The notes: a model not told the origin generated them from the sequence alone. A stretch of 64,000 bases of DNA from Lichenostomus cassidix (GCA_008360975.2 CM039182.1:55316491-55380490), one strand, 5' to 3'. Positions 31,429 through 44,694 are shown, numbered from the stretch's first letter. A program made the numbers and translations.

Positions 31429-34105
31429 TGCCATGTCCTAGGTGCAGAATCTGGCACTTTACCTTGTTAAGCTTCATATGGTTGCTGATTGCTCAGCCCT
31501 TTAATTTGTTGAGGTCTCTCTGCAGGGCCTCTCTGCCCAGGAGGGAGTCAACTCCCAGTTTAAGGTCATCAAAAAACTTACTTAATATTCCCCCAAGTCC
31601 TGCATCCAAATCCTTAATGAAAATAACTGAGCTGAGGATTGAGCCCTGCAAAACACCACTACATAGAGGTCACCAGTCTGATGTTACCCCATTCTCTATA
31701 ACTCCTCATGTCTAACCTGTGAGCTACTTGCTCATCCCTCATGTAAAATGATTATTCAGTTGTATGCTGGACATTTTGTCCTGAAGGATTCTGTGAGAGA
31801 CAGTATCAAAATCATTGCTGAAATCCAAAAGGATTGTATCCACTGGCTTTCCGAGATGAGCTAAGTGGGTTACCCTGTTGTAGAGGGAAATCAAATTCAA
31901 CAAACAGGACTTTCACTCACAAAGCCATGCTTGGCTGTGACTGATGACTGCCTTTCCTCCAGTTTTTCAATACTTTTTCATTTTTTTACCAGGCACTGAA
32001 GTGAGACTGGCAGGCTTGTAGTTTCTAGGGTCCTCCTTCTTGCTCTTCTTGAAAATTAGGAAAACATTCGCCAGCTACCAATCAGCTGGGACCTCTCCAG
32101 ATTCCCAAGACTGCTCAAAAATCATCAAAAGAGGTTTTGTGATGACATCAGCTTTTGAGGATTCTTGGATGAAGGCCCCATAGATTTTTAGGGATCCAAT
32201 TGAAGCAGCAGATCCCACACACATTCATGTTGAACTGATCATTCTCACAGTCATGGTCCTCCAGCTCAGGGCACTGAGACTCCCTTGGTCCATCATTCAT
32301 GTTGAAGACAGAAGACAAGAATGCATTAAATAGCTCTGCCTTTTCTATGTCACTCTTTGTGAAGTACTATACTCATCCTGCAATGGACCAATGTTATTTC
32401 TACACTGTCTCTTGCCATTAATATATTTTTTAAAACTCTTTTTATTGTCCCACATATTTCTGGCCAGCTTCAGCTCCATTTGGGTTTTGGTCACACAAAT
32501 TTTCTCCCTACAGCTGCAAGCAGTCCCTCTGTATTCTTCCCGTGCCACATGACCTTGCTTCCACTGGACATACACCTTCCTTTTTTGCCTTGTTTCCAAG
32601 AGAAGATACTTTTTCAGCCAAGCCAACCTGCCTTGCCTGCTTGACTTCCAACATTTGGAAATTGCCAACTCCTGTACCCTGGGAGATGATGTTTAAAAAG
32701 TAATGAGGACTGATGGACTTCAGCACCTGCAAAAACATTTTCCCAGGGGATTTTGCTTACTAATTCCCTGAGCAGTCCAAACTGTGTTCTCCTCATGTCA
32801 AGTTGAAGTTTTGCTGGCACTTTTCCTCCATGTCAACAGAGATTTCAATCACTTTGCAGTCGCTGTGGATGCCAATCATCACTTTGCTCTGTTGACAAGC
32901 ATCAGATAAAAGAAGGCATCTTTCTGAGTTGGCTTCCTTAGAACATGTCCCATAAAGTTGTCATCCAGGCTTTCAGCAATCTTCTGGCCTGGGCTCAACC
33001 AGCTGTGTGAAGCTCCCAGTTGATTTAGGCCAAGTAGAAGTCCACCATAAAGACAAGGACAGTTGACTTGAAAGTGTCCCTTAGTTTCTCAAAGAATAAT
33101 TCATCAGTATCATCATTCTGGCTAGGAGGTCTGTGGTAGAGTCCCACAATGACATTCATGTTATTTGTTTATCCCTTGATTCTTATCCACATACTCTCAA
33201 CTGTGTCATTGCCAACTGTCAGCTCTATACATTCTCACCCTTTATTACAGGGCTCATCCCAGTAGGTTTCACTTACACCAGTGATATCAAATTTCTGGGA
33301 CTGGGTCAAAGCCTCCTCTTTTTTGTTCCTCATGCTGCATGCATTAGCGTAGAAACATTTCAGGCATGGTACATTCTAGCCAACACCTCGTAGAGTGGAT
33401 TGAGGGATCCTATTAATGCTCAGTTGCTTCAAGTTTTTTGCACACCATCCCACTGCTCATCACTGGCAAGCCTGGTGTTTTCCCTTTCCCCCTTCCAAGC
33501 TTGTTTAAAGCTCCATCAACAAGACCTACTAGCTCCTGTGCTAGAACTCCTCTTCTGAGAGAGGTGCATCCCATCAGGTGGCAGTAGACCAGGCGTTGAA
33601 TAGATCATCCCATGGTCAAAAACCTCCAATTTTTTCCAATTACACTACGCTTGGAGCCACATATTGCCCTGATGGATTTTTATCAGTATTATTCCTTGTT
33701 ACCAGAAGGATCAAGGAAATCACTACCTGTGCTCCTGATTCCTCAACTAATCATCCTGAGGTTCTGAAGTCTCTTTTGATTGTCCTCAGCCTTCTCTTTG
33801 TTGTTTCATTGCTGCTGGCTTGAACAACGAATAACAGATAGTAATCAGAGGTCTTACTAGACTGGAGAGTTTTCTGGTAATATCCCTTATCCATTCCCGC
33901 TGGGAGACAGCAGACTTCCCTACGAGTTGTGTCCAGTCTGCATACCAGGCCCTCTGTTCCCCCTAGATAGGAGCCTTCTATTACTATTACCCTCTTTTCC
34001 TGTTATTTGGGTTCTAGTTTCGATTTTCTAGACAATACCTTATTTAAAACTACCCTTCTGGGCTGTACATTCAGTACCTGTGTTTCAGGTGGTATGATCT
34101 GATAC
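31429..34105 (-). mobile_element. CR1 LINE, long copy with endonuclease and ORF1 esterase remnants
   Basis: Read on the minus strand from 34105 downward. 34100-33560 gives the ORF1 esterase-like (SGNH) remnant known from CR1 (VIVIEGSYLGGTEG, REVCCLPAG, then PLSEEEF-like). 33170-32870 gives the endonuclease part (YRPPSQNDDTDELFFEKL). 32668-32345 gives the linker with KLARNMWDNKKSF and NIGPL. 32330-31430 is the RT N-terminal part. With 30001-30737 this is about 3.4 kb of one CR1, unusually long, but with many stops. Confidence 0.8.
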
Positions 34106-34525
34106 CACACCATTACTAAGATGGTGAAGAGTCTAGAAGGGAAACCATATGAGGAGCAGCTGAGGTCCTTGGCTTGTTCAGCCTAGAAGAAGGAGGGGAG
34201 ATCTCATAATTGTCTACAACTTCTTCACAACACAAAGCAGAGGGGCAAGCACTGATCTCTTCTTTCTGGTTACCAGCGACAGGACCTGAGGGAATGGTAT
34301 GAAGGGGAGGTTTAGATTAGATATCAGGAAAAGGTTTTTCGTTCAGGGTGGTTGGACACTGGAACAAGCTCCCCAGGGAAGTGGTCACAGCATGAAGCCT
34401 GCCAGAGTTCAAGAATGCTCTAAGACATATGGTGTGATTCTTGGGACTGTCCTGTGCAGGGCCAGGAGCTGGACTTTTATGATCCTAGTTGGTCCTTTCC
34501 AACTCAGGAAATCCTATTATATTAT
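34106..34525 (+). mobile_element. CR1 LINE, 3' end, plus strand
   Basis: Plus-strand CR1 3' part (AGGAGCAGCTGAGGTCC near 34152, GGTTGGACACTGGAACAAGC near 34350) ending in TCCAACTCAGGAAATCCTAT. It sits back to back with the inverted CR1 to its left. Confidence 0.88.
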
Positions 34526-34529
34526 TGTG

Positions 34530-35880
34530 CATACTCTCTCTGCTCTTCAAACCCTTTATTCATATATAAAACATACTGAATCAAGTGTTCATCTCTACCA
34601 AATAAGTTGGTCTTATCTGGGATATAAATTCCTGGCATAGCTAAGGGACTCCCAAGAGATTTTACACTGGGAGCCCTACAGGTCACCATGAGCACAGAAC
34701 CAAGTTTAAGGCTTCTGGCCGTTTCAGATTAGTGTATGCACATATTTTTACTAATTTTTCTCTAAACGTTGTATTTGTTCTCTCTACACTTCATGAAGAC
34801 TGTGGGTGACACACTGTATGTAATTTCCTCTCAATCTCCAAAGACTTACACAGTTTGTTGATCAAATTTGCTGTAAAATTAGTTCCTCTGTCTCATCAAT
34901 TCAATTGACTCTGGCATCCCATATCCAGATATAACTTCCTTTATCAAGGCTTTTACTACTCCTCCTGTGTCAACCCTTCTTTTTTGGGAAGGCTTCTGCC
35001 CAGCCTGACAAATTATCTACTATCACTACCAAGTAGGCCCATGGTCTCAGAGCTCAGTCTGATACTTGAGAATTTTTGGCAAGTTAGGCAGTTATTTATG
35101 ATTCATTTTGCAGCAGCAAAATTCCTGGAGCCACCCATACTTTCTGTACTTGGTTAACTATTGCTACCATCCCTCCACAGGCTTTGTAATGAAATTATCT
35201 AGCCACAGTGATTAAATATTTCTTTGACAGAATTGGTTTTGCTCCAATTGACCATATTCCATCGTTATTTTGAGTTGCCTACCACTTTTCCCAGTGACTT
35301 TTCTTGTTGAGCAGTCCTTCTCATATATAGTCTTTGGGTGTCTCAAATTTAGCCATTCACTCTGGATAACCATTAGAGTGAATGTTACATTTCATCAGAG
35401 GCTGCCTGGCTGCAGCCTTCGCAGCTGCAGCATTTCCTCTTCCAGCTTCTGTAATGCCTCCAGTGTGGGCTGGTCAGTTTATGCAGGAAACTTTACTGAT
35501 TATAATGAATTGCGTATTTCCTCTTCATTACATATTCTCTTCCTGCAGATGTGAAAAATCCCTGTCCTCTCCATAGTACTCCTGATGCATGACATAGCCC
35601 AAAAGAATACTGAGAGTCTGTACAAGATGTTAACTTCTTGACCTTCTTCCTCAGGTGTGCTGCAAGTGTCAGGGCTAGAAGTTCTGCTCCCTGCGGGCCT
35701 ATCTTTGTTGAGAGTGGTTCTGCTTCTATTACTTGTCCCTGGTTTACTACGCTGTACCCAGTCAGCCATTGTCCTTGCAGGTAGCAGAATGAAACATTCA
35801 TAATTGGAACTAGATCCGGATTATATAACAGATCATCAGTTAATTCAATCTGTGTTTTACCTGAAACACACATCACTTGC
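34530..35880 (-). pseudogene. class I (gammaretrovirus-like) ERV pol: RNase H and integrase remnant
   Basis: On the minus strand 35876-35493 is a 127-codon open stretch with RNase H features: GYSVVNQGQVIEAEPLS, then a Gln-Gly-AELLAL segment with the catalytic Glu, then SCTDSQYSFGL with the catalytic Asp, then GFFTSAG. Downstream, 35050-34540 reads as decayed integrase (GYGMPESIE-like near 34930-34900). This RNase H pattern is typical of class I ERVs and differs from the 28.1-kb one. The first catalytic Asp region is degraded. Dead by stops and indels. Confidence 0.75.
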
Positions 35881-35897
35881 TCACAGTGGTGATGTTC

Positions 35898-36400
35898 TCC
35901 ATCACAGAATCTTTAAGGCTGGGAAAGATCATCAAGTCCAGCCATTAACCCAGTACTGCCATGTAGACCACTAAACCATGTCCGTAAGTACCACATCTAC
36001 ATGTTTTTGACGACTTCCAGGGACTGTGGACTCCCACCATTTCCCTTGGTAGCCTGTTCCAATGCCTGACCATCTTTTCAGTAAAGAAATTTGTCCAGCT
36101 ATCTGATGTAAATATTCCCTGGCACAACACGAGGCCATTTTCTCTCATCCTGTCACTTGTTACCTGTAAGGAGAGACCAATCCCTGCCTCAGTACAGCCT
36201 TCTTTCAGGTAGCTGTAGAGAGTGATAAAGTCTGTTCTGAGCCTCCATTTCTTCAAACTAAATAACACCAACTCCCTCAGCTGCTACTCATAGGACTTGT
36301 ACTCTAGATTCTTCACCAGCTCCATTGCCCTTCTTTAGCCATGCTCTAGAAATTCAATGACTTTCTTATAGTAGGGGGCTGGTCACAGGATTTGAGATGC
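35898..36400 (-). mobile_element. CR1 LINE 3' end inserted in class I ERV pol
   Basis: Inverted CR1 3' terminus (ATCACAGAATCTTTAAGGC at 35901, then AAAGATCATCAAGTCCAGCC) with the characteristic C-terminal peptide WNRLPREMV at about 36050. It separates the RNase H part (left) from the RT part (right) of the class I ERV. Confidence 0.88.
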
Positions 36401-37265
36401 AGCCTCAAATTGTCAGGGAAAGTTATTATACTTGCTGAATTCAAGGTTTTACAGCTTTTTAAGATTAAGTTAGTGGCCATTAGAGGGATTAGTTCATATC
36501 TATGTGCCCATTGTGTCTGTAGAGCTTAGGTTGCATGCTGTCTCAACATTATTTCCAGCTCACCTGGGACATGGACTATTACAGAATGAATCAGGATAAG
36601 GGGGCAGCTCTTCTGCAATATTGTTGCTGTTCCTGCCACTGGTTTAATATAGGCTAGGGATCCCACTGCAACTGGATCTAGTTGAACTGATCAATATACA
36701 ACTGGTTTATGGTGAGGTTCACTGGCTATACCTCATATTCATGTATGTACAGATTGAAGTGGTTTGATATAATCTGCGAGCCTGAGAGCTGAAGCAGATG
36801 CCAAAACTCCTTTCATTGCTTTAAAAGCTCTCACTGGGCTCTATGCAATAGGCTCTAACTCTTCACTGGTTGCTGTCTCAGAAACTTAATCAATTCTCCT
36901 AATGCGGGAATTCACAGCCCACAAAATCCCACTCCTCCAAGAAATTCTCATGCATACTTTTTCACAACCAGATGTGAAAGCTTTAATACTGTTCTTTCTG
37001 GGTCTCTCATTCATTGTCCCTTCCCAAAATAAAGATGTACTACTGTAACTTTCTTTTGAGACAGCTGAAGTTTGGATAGAGATACATGCTGTCCCTTCTT
37101 TGCTAGGACAATACATAAATGTATAGCATCCAGTATACCAACATTCTCACCCTTATTTGCTAATAGAAATCATCTGCATATTGTCCAAAAACCAATATGT
37201 TATACCTTAATTGCAGTGCAGTAAGTACCAAAACTCTCTGCAGATTCTATAGGCCTAAACCTTTA
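36401..37265 (-). pseudogene. class I ERV pol: reverse transcriptase remnant
   Basis: Minus-strand RT palm and connection remnant. The active-site motif reads QYADD at 37169-37183, where most class I elements have YVDD or YMDD. Downstream text such as PSEIRSFLGL-type segments is heavily decayed. It is the upstream part of the same pol as 34530-35880, split by a CR1. Confidence 0.6.
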
Positions 37266-38417
37266 TCTCTTCAAAACCCCAAGAGAAATTTAAAGCATTT
37301 TCTTATCTAAATTTTTTCTCTTTTTTTTTTTAAATTCATCTAATAGCAAGATAATTTTCATTTCCTTTTCACTGAAAGAGCAATACAAAGCATTAGGCAA
37401 TAGAACTACAGTTTCCTGGCAGTACTCTTTGCATATCATCCTCCTCCCTCTAGAAAACAATGAAACAGAGTCTCCCAAGTTAATCGTGTTATATTAAAAT
37501 AACACTATTTTAAAAAGTGAAAAGATTTCCTGCTGCTGTGACCATGAATAGGTCACAGGTGACACCCTCCATTATAGAATAGAACTAATCAAATTCCCTT
37601 GGAAGCCACTACAACAATTCTCCTTTTTCTAGAGGAAGTTTTCAAATATTATTTACAAGTTTATTATTCTCTTACCTAATATAAATACACATGTAGAAAA
37701 ATGTGCCTTAATAAATATTTTCAAAAAGGATAAATAAGGTATTTTTATAAACAAGTACTAGTTTACAGAACATGTCACATAAAAAATAGAACAATGTTTC
37801 AGGTGATGTCCATCTTCTGAAATACCTGGTCTTGGCATGGAGTTTTAAGTTGATATCCCATCACTTATAGGCAGATATATAGATAGTTATATCTAAATCG
37901 GAATTCACATAAAAAGTTATGTTTTCCAGAAAGAAAGTACACAAATACCACACATTTGGAAAATTAGTGTGCCTCTACAAGTCAGTCTCCCTGAATCCTC
38001 CTTTTTGAAGAGGCTCCATGTGCATGGAGTAGCAACAGATCGAAGTGAACAACCACATCAGCTAGTGTTTTGTGGGTTCTCCAGAAATGTTTCATCTGCA
38101 TACCAATTGTTTGTTTGTTAGCTGCAAAAAAAAAAGAAAATCCTTTAAGAAGCCCCAAAAAATGTAAAAAAAATTCTTAGGCTAGACTCTTGAAGGAATC
38201 ACTGTATATCAAAATACTGTCTACAGCTCACTATTTTCAATGGTTTTGCACATAATCTCATAAAATGTTTATGAGTTTTCACTGGCACAAATCACTCCTA
38301 GAAGAGGTTGGGTTGTTTTGCTGATGGTGTTTGGTTCCGCCAGTTTTTCCTAAATATAAACAACTCAGTCTTTTCCCTCTGAAGCAAGCTCAGCCAAACC
38401 CACAAAACATTCCGCAG
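37266..38417. other. unique AT-rich sequence
   Basis: No gene or repeat recognised; contains T-runs near 37320 and A-runs near 38130. Confidence 0.55.
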
Positions 38418-38989
38418 TGTTTGCAAAGAAACTTTCCTATCTGACCATCCAGGATCCACTCTGCCAGTTACACTTCCATTACCTGAGACTTTTACTGCTG
38501 GGAGCAAAGCCTCTTCACTGCAGCTGGCCCCAGTGAGCTGACAGCTGCCCTGCTTCACACCCTACACATATGACTCTCATGCAGTCAGACAAGATTTCCT
38601 TACCTGCTTGGACACAGGTTTCCTGTAGCAGTGTCAGACATCTGGATCCTTAAAATAATTTGATCTGGTGCAGACACACAAAACCAGCATGAGCTGGGTG
38701 CTGAGGAGGAGGGATCCTGAAGCAATCAATTCCTGGGCTTTTACACCCTTACAGCCTATGTGCTCGATTGTCTGGAGACTTTCTGCTGAGACATAGGCTC
38801 CCACATATCTCTTTGTGGCCAGTCACCTGGCTAGAGCCAAGTCCCCACGCCCTCTGTTGTGCAAAGATTCTGTCCCAGGTCATGGCTTGTTGCCTGGAGC
38901 TCCCGCTATTTCCTGCTATCCAGAGCACAACCTGAAGCTTGCCCTGCAGCCACCCACCAAGCTACCTGCACTAGGTGTAGTCCTCAATA
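38418..38989 (-). mobile_element. LTR D, copy 2
   Basis: About 572 bp matching LTR D copies at 22184 and 46864 (CTATCTGACCATCCAGGA near 38437, GTCAGACAAGATTTCC near 38586, CTTGTTGCCTGGAGCTCCC near 38888, GTAGTCCTCAATA at the end). The terminal CA has become TA. Orientation minus. Confidence 0.6.
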
Positions 38990-40040
38990 AATTTAATTAT
39001 AAATCCTTGTGAATAGGTTTAAACATTTGCAAAAATGCTTCCCCCTCATTTTATTGTAGCCTGTGAAAGATGGTTATAGCTGAGCTGGAGGCTCAGACTG
39101 TGCAAAATACTGTACCAGAGATGTAAATTATTTTCTTATTTTGAGCTACACTGTCCATGATGATGGCAAATGCTCCCATCCTTTTAATAATGGAAAGAGG
39201 ATTTCCCCCACTAACTGATCATAAATCACCATGAAACTGCATATATTATGATTAGGATGTCCTCTCTTTATCCTCATTTCTATGTATTCTATCATATCTT
39301 TCTAATAATTCATATGGTCACAATCACAGTCAGCTGGTGCTACATTACCAAATACACCCCTCCTTTTTATTCAAATTTGGGTCAGTTATTCAAAATCCCA
39401 AGACACGCCATTAGTTCCTAATCTTTTTGTGTAAAGCAAAGTGATAAAGGAGATATCAGAAAGGTTTAGTAATATTTTTCATATGTTGTTTCTAAGATTT
39501 GACACAAATCTCTTTGTAAGCACAGTAGTGAACCTTAGTGGTTTTGAGACATTTATAACATTTTGTGCTTGAAATAATAGTAAGGCCACAAACCCTTCCA
39601 TTCATTTAAACTTTCATCAACTCTGTTCAGTAAGACTGAATTTCTGTAGGTGACTTTTCTAATCAAGTACTATGGTTCCTCAGTTTCATACTGTAAATGA
39701 CATGTCATATAAGCCAGACACAAGATGAGATTAAAAGAATTATTAATTTTTTTTTATTTTTCAGTAGGTATAGAAATTGACCGGTTAAAATGAAAAAGGT
39801 TGCTTATGGGCAAATTGTGACAGTGGTCGTGGATCTTTGCCACCTGTCTCATTTGGAACTGAAAGAAGAAAATACAGAGGAAAAAGAAGCACTAAATTTT
39901 AATGTTATATTAAGATTAACAATAATATTAATTTCATGCATATATCAGTGTCTTGATTTAAGACAATTTAAAGAGGTGAAAACTCTAAAATTACTCGCCT
40001 TTGTTTCAACCAAACTGTTTCCACCATTAAGCAATTAATA
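38990..40040. other. unique AT-rich sequence
   Basis: No recognised feature; an open stretch of 82 codons at 39790-40038 has no known motif. Confidence 0.55.
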
Positions 40041-40760
40041 TGAGTAGACGTAAGTGAAAAAATAAGTTTACTGACAAGCAAAACAGCAACAGGCAAAAAA
40101 TAACAGCAAATAATCACGAGATACAAAATCATTAAATCTCACAAACCCAAGGAAATGAATGGTGGGGTAACCCCCGCCCCACCTTCCAAGATGGCATTCC
40201 CCACAGACTCCTCTGTGGCTTGAAAGATACAGGGAAGATGGCACCCAGATGGTTCTCCCCAATCAACTCTCTGGTCTGGGAGACAAAGGAAAAAAAGATG
40301 ATGGACAAAAAGAACCCTCTTGTGAAGGCAGAACTTGCAAAACAGTTCTGGAGGCAGGTGGGAATTGCCGGTGTGTGTGGGGTTGGCTCAGCTGCCCACC
40401 ACTTCTTGCTACCACCCACTGGACTCCAACAGTCTTGGTGCTGCTGTCCTCCATGCTATGGGTATGTCAGGGGGAAGAAGATCTCCAGGCCATGACAGGG
40501 GGTGACCCTGCCCCAGGACCAGCTCAAGCTCCATGCTGCTCATAGATTTTGCAAAGTTCACTCTGAAACAGTTTTTGATTGTGAAATGCAGATTTTCCAA
40601 GTGGCTACTGTTGCCAGCCCAAAGTAACCTCTTCCAAAGCAGAGCCTCTGCCTTCACCAAACACTGCCAGGAGACAGGGGTGACTCTCGGCTTTCAGGCT
40701 CAGACTTGAAAATGGATGGTGGCAACACCTCCACCCCCATCCTGGTTCCATTTTCTGGCT
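40041..40760. other. GC-rich block, possible unmatched LTR
   Basis: The base composition changes sharply from AT-rich to GC-rich between about 40140 and 40740. On the minus strand an AGTAAAC motif near 40070 sits where an LTR poly(A) region might lie. No second copy or boundaries were found, so the assignment is tentative. Open frames here are composition effects. Confidence 0.3.
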
Positions 40761-43700
40761 GCAGGGTCTTAAAGAGACTGTAAAAATTCTTGGGCACAAA
40801 TAGATATGCAATTCAGTAACATTTTGGATTATGCACAAGGAGAAAACACTATTTACAGTAACACCAGTTGCATTAATGAGTATGGTAAGAAAAAGGCAAG
40901 ATTGTTGCACCTACCTAAATTAAATGTTGCAGTCATTTTGGGAGCCCAGAAGTTGATTTATTAGCAAACTAAATGAAATTCCTGTGCAAAGGAATCCTCT
41001 GTCCTTAGGAACTGCATATAGGTATCACCTAGAAAAAAACACCAATTCTGTACAAATCCTGCTTTTTTTTCCTGCCTCAGTTTCATACTGGCATAGCTCA
41101 ACATTGCTGTGATCTGCTGGTATGCATTTAGTCAAGAGCATAAACAACTCTGTGGAATTCTCCCAATATCAAACTACAGCTGAAAAAGAGAGGAGTTTCC
41201 AAGGAGAGTAATTAATATCCATGACTTCTTTTTTGTAGCTAAAATAATCATGAGGAACAGCACTAATAGACACATAGGGAAGAGAGCATAAGTGCACACA
41301 GAAACTTTGCAAATTCTATGTTTTCTTTAAAAATGTTGCTTTCTAGAGACAAGACCAACCAAGCTAAGAAAATCCATAAAAGGTTGCAAAAGACCAGAAC
41401 TGAGACTCACAGGTTCCTAGCAAGACAATGTCAGCTAAACTGTAATGGACCTTTTGAAATCAGAAAATACTTTGATGAAATTTAATTCTCTTGTCAAGGC
41501 TTAAGGTAGTCAGTTTAAATTCAGCATTATTTAAGATCCATATCCACTTTCCATGTGCTATTCAATCACTACCTGCTGATTAAGATGCCACTAGCACTCA
41601 CTTTAGTGAACAGAGGGACTTTTAACAAATCACTGCCTCATTTTTCTACCATTAGACAGCAGATGGTAGCCTTAAGACACTGGATGCCCATATCAGCCTG
41701 CAGAACTTGCCAGCTTGGCCGGAGCAAGGGCCCTGAGGTCTCTCAAGTCCAACAAGACCCTGTTCTTTGGATTAAGTCCATTATCGTAACCTGCAGCATA
41801 AACTTAACCAAATAAGTTCTCCTGGGACATTGTGTGCAGACCTCTGAGTGATCATACAGAGTTACACTGGTCCAGAGTCAAAACTGGCTCTGCTTCAGGT
41901 GATGGCATGGTGAAGGAGAGGCAGCAGCATCCTCCATGGGACTAGTATCGAAACAGTTGGATCCAATGATATCAAGAACTGTGCCACAAAATACTACTAT
42001 AGCAAATACACAAAGTTCAAGCAGGCAGGCTTTGTCTTTAACTCAGAGGCGACAGCTTGCAGGGGGTAGGCTGAGACATCACCAGCCAGACCGGTCTCTT
42101 CTGGGGTCCTAGACACCTCTATCACAGCAGAGACTGGGCAAATTCATAATATGCACTGATGTCTAAATTGGAACACCAAGTGAACTATTAGATGGGCCGG
42201 CCTTTTAATTGTCCTATTATTTGCTTCAGAGGAATTCCTCCACTTTGTCAGCAGACGGCACTCCCTGGTCACCAGAGCCTTCAGGTACGCAGGTCAATTT
42301 TGTGCCTCCCTCCAAATTCTTGCAGCAAGAGCGTTTCACCCAGAATTTGTGTTTGGCAGGTCAGCTCCCACATTCACAGCACCCAGCACAACAGGCGTCA
42401 TAAATCCCTAAAAATTAACATTTTCCACTTCCAAGTTGCATTGGTTTGTTTTCAGTTGGCAGCCCTTTCCAATGGCATCAGATGGTGTCATATACAAAGC
42501 TCTTCCATCTAGAATACAGCCATGCAGAGCAAAGGTGCAATTAGAACAGCAAAGCAAAGAGCAGGACAGAAACACAGGGGATGCTAAACCTGCATTACTA
42601 GCAATATTCCTGGTACAATTGAGATAAACTCTGCCTGGGACTTGTCCAGAGTCAGTGCTGTGTAAATGAGGAAAAGGATTCAGAAGCAAAGAGCAGTTCT
42701 GCATTTGCTCACTGTGAAAATCTTGGAAGACTTTAGTTGATGCATTTTTTGCTGTGGAAATTCTGCATATATTTTCTCTACCACTGTCCCTTTAGATATG
42801 CTTGCTCTCCAGCCACATTCTACCCTTGTACACTGAATTCTAGGCTGATTTTCATCTGATTAGATGAGACTATCAGCATGAAAACTGCAGATATTTACTT
42901 TATTCTCCTAAATGGGTGATACCTTCAGCTTCCATCACACCATTTTCTAGGGTTTTTTTTTAATACTGTGCACTCTTTGAAGTTATTTTCCATTCCAACC
43001 TGAATATAGCAAATAAATCTCAGTGAAGGGTATAGCAAATAAATCTCAGTGAAGGGTATAGCAAAGTGCAAGTAGTTTGTAGGTAACTGCTGCTCCTTCT
43101 GAAAGACAGCCATTACAGGCAGGAGACATCATCCTGTAACCAATCTATTAGGGGAAAATACTCACATGCTCTCTGTGCTTTCTTGTCTAAGTAGACAACA
43201 AAATATTAGGCCTAGCCAAACTTCTTCCCTTTCAAAAGTTTTTGTTGTATCATACTGCCTGGAAAGTTCAAAAGCCTCAAGCTGCAATTATCAAAATATG
43301 TTAATCAGTTCTTTGATTAACATAGATCACTCATGTTCAAGTTCACTATATGCCCACTTTATGGGCAAGTCTCATTTTTTAATGATTGCCCTATTAAACT
43401 ATTTCCTACAGTTTGCCACTTTTTTGCTACAAAAGGTATCCATTTCACCAGTATGCCACCTCAGTCAATTGAGCTTTCAAATATCCTTTGCCTAGCTCCT
43501 AGTGCAATGCAAAGAAAAACATACCACTTCATAGTGTTGACTCATCAACACTGACAGACAGTAATGCATCATCTCTGTTTTGCCATTAAGCAGCTGAGGG
43601 TCTGTAAATTTCAGCCACCAGTAAATACATTCTTTTAAGGAGACATTTTTTTTTAATCAGCAAAAGGAGAAACAAACTTGACTATATATTTAATGCTTTT

Positions 43701-43822
43701 AGTAAATTTGTCAGTGTTAGGAAGAGGGAAAATACATTAGATAAGGTGAGAACACAGATACACAGATGAATTTACATTGAATACACAATCTGAATAAACT
43801 CTAGAATTTCTCTCTTTCTTAC
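40761..43822. other. unique sequence with a short tandem repeat
   Basis: No repeat family or gene recognised. Short frames at 42192-42704 and 43166-43554 have no motif. Confidence 0.55.
43005..43064. repeat. 26-bp tandem duplication
   Basis: TATAGCAAATAAATCTCAGT plus 6 bases occurs at 43005 and again, identical, at 43031, with a partial third unit. Confidence 0.9.
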
Positions 43823-44694
43823 CTTTTCCTTTTCCTTTTCCTTTTCCTTTTCCTTTTCCTTTTCCTTTTCCTTTTTTTGTTTTCTTTTTCTCACTTTTCT
43901 TTTTTCTTTTTTCCCCTTTGCTTTTCTTTTTTCTTCCTTTTTTCTTCCTTATTTCTTTTTCTTTTCTTTTTCTTATTTTTCTTTTTCTTTTTTCTGTTTC
44001 TTTAACATTCTTTTTTTCCTTTTTCATTTTTTCTTTTTTCCTTTTTTCATTTTTCTTTTCTGTTTTTGTCCTTTTTTCCTCTCTTTTTTCTTCTTTTCTT
44101 TTTCTTTTGCTTTTTATTGTTTTTCTTTTCTTTTTCTTATTTTTCTTTTTCTTTTTTCCTTTTTTCTGTTTCTTTTTTCTGTTTCTTTTTTCTTTTTTCT
44201 TTTTTTTCTTTTTTCCTTTTTTCCTTTTTTCTTCTCTTTTTTCTTTCTTGTTTTCTTTTTCTTTTTCTTCTTCTTCTTTTTCTTCTTCTTCTTCTTCTTC
44301 TTTTTCTTTTTCTTCTTTTCCTTCTTTTTCTTCTTTTTCTTCTTTTTCTTTTTCTTTTTCTTTTTCTTTTTCTTTTTCTTTTTCTTTTTCTTTTTCTTTT
44401 TCTTTTTCTTTTTCTTTTTCTTTTTTCTTCTTTTTCTTTTTCTTTTTCTTTTTCTTTCTTTTTCTTCTTTTTCTTTTTCTTTTTCTTTTTCTTTTTCTTT
44501 TTCTTTTTCTTTTTCTTTTTCTTTTTCTTTTTCTTTTTCTTTTTCTTCTTCTTTTTCTTTTTCTTTTTCTTTTTCTTTTTCTTTTTCTTTTTCTTTTTCT
44601 TTTTCTTTTTCTTTTTCTTTTTCTTTTTCTTTTTCTTCTTCTTCTTCTTCTTTTTCTTTTTCTTTTTCTTCTTCTTCTTCTTTTTCTTTCTTTT
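43823..44694. repeat. 872-bp polypyrimidine/polypurine tract
   Basis: Nearly pure C/T on the + strand: (CCTTTT)n at 43823-43870, irregular T-rich with rare G and A to about 44240, then (CTTTTT)n mixed with (CTT)n to 44694. The long poly-Phe and poly-Lys frames here are not genes. Length is likely polymorphic and hard to assemble. Confidence 0.98.

Noticed and set aside
42192..42704. Overlapping frames of about 100 codons on both strands
   Set aside because: No motif, no splice context and no conservation evidence; treated as chance.
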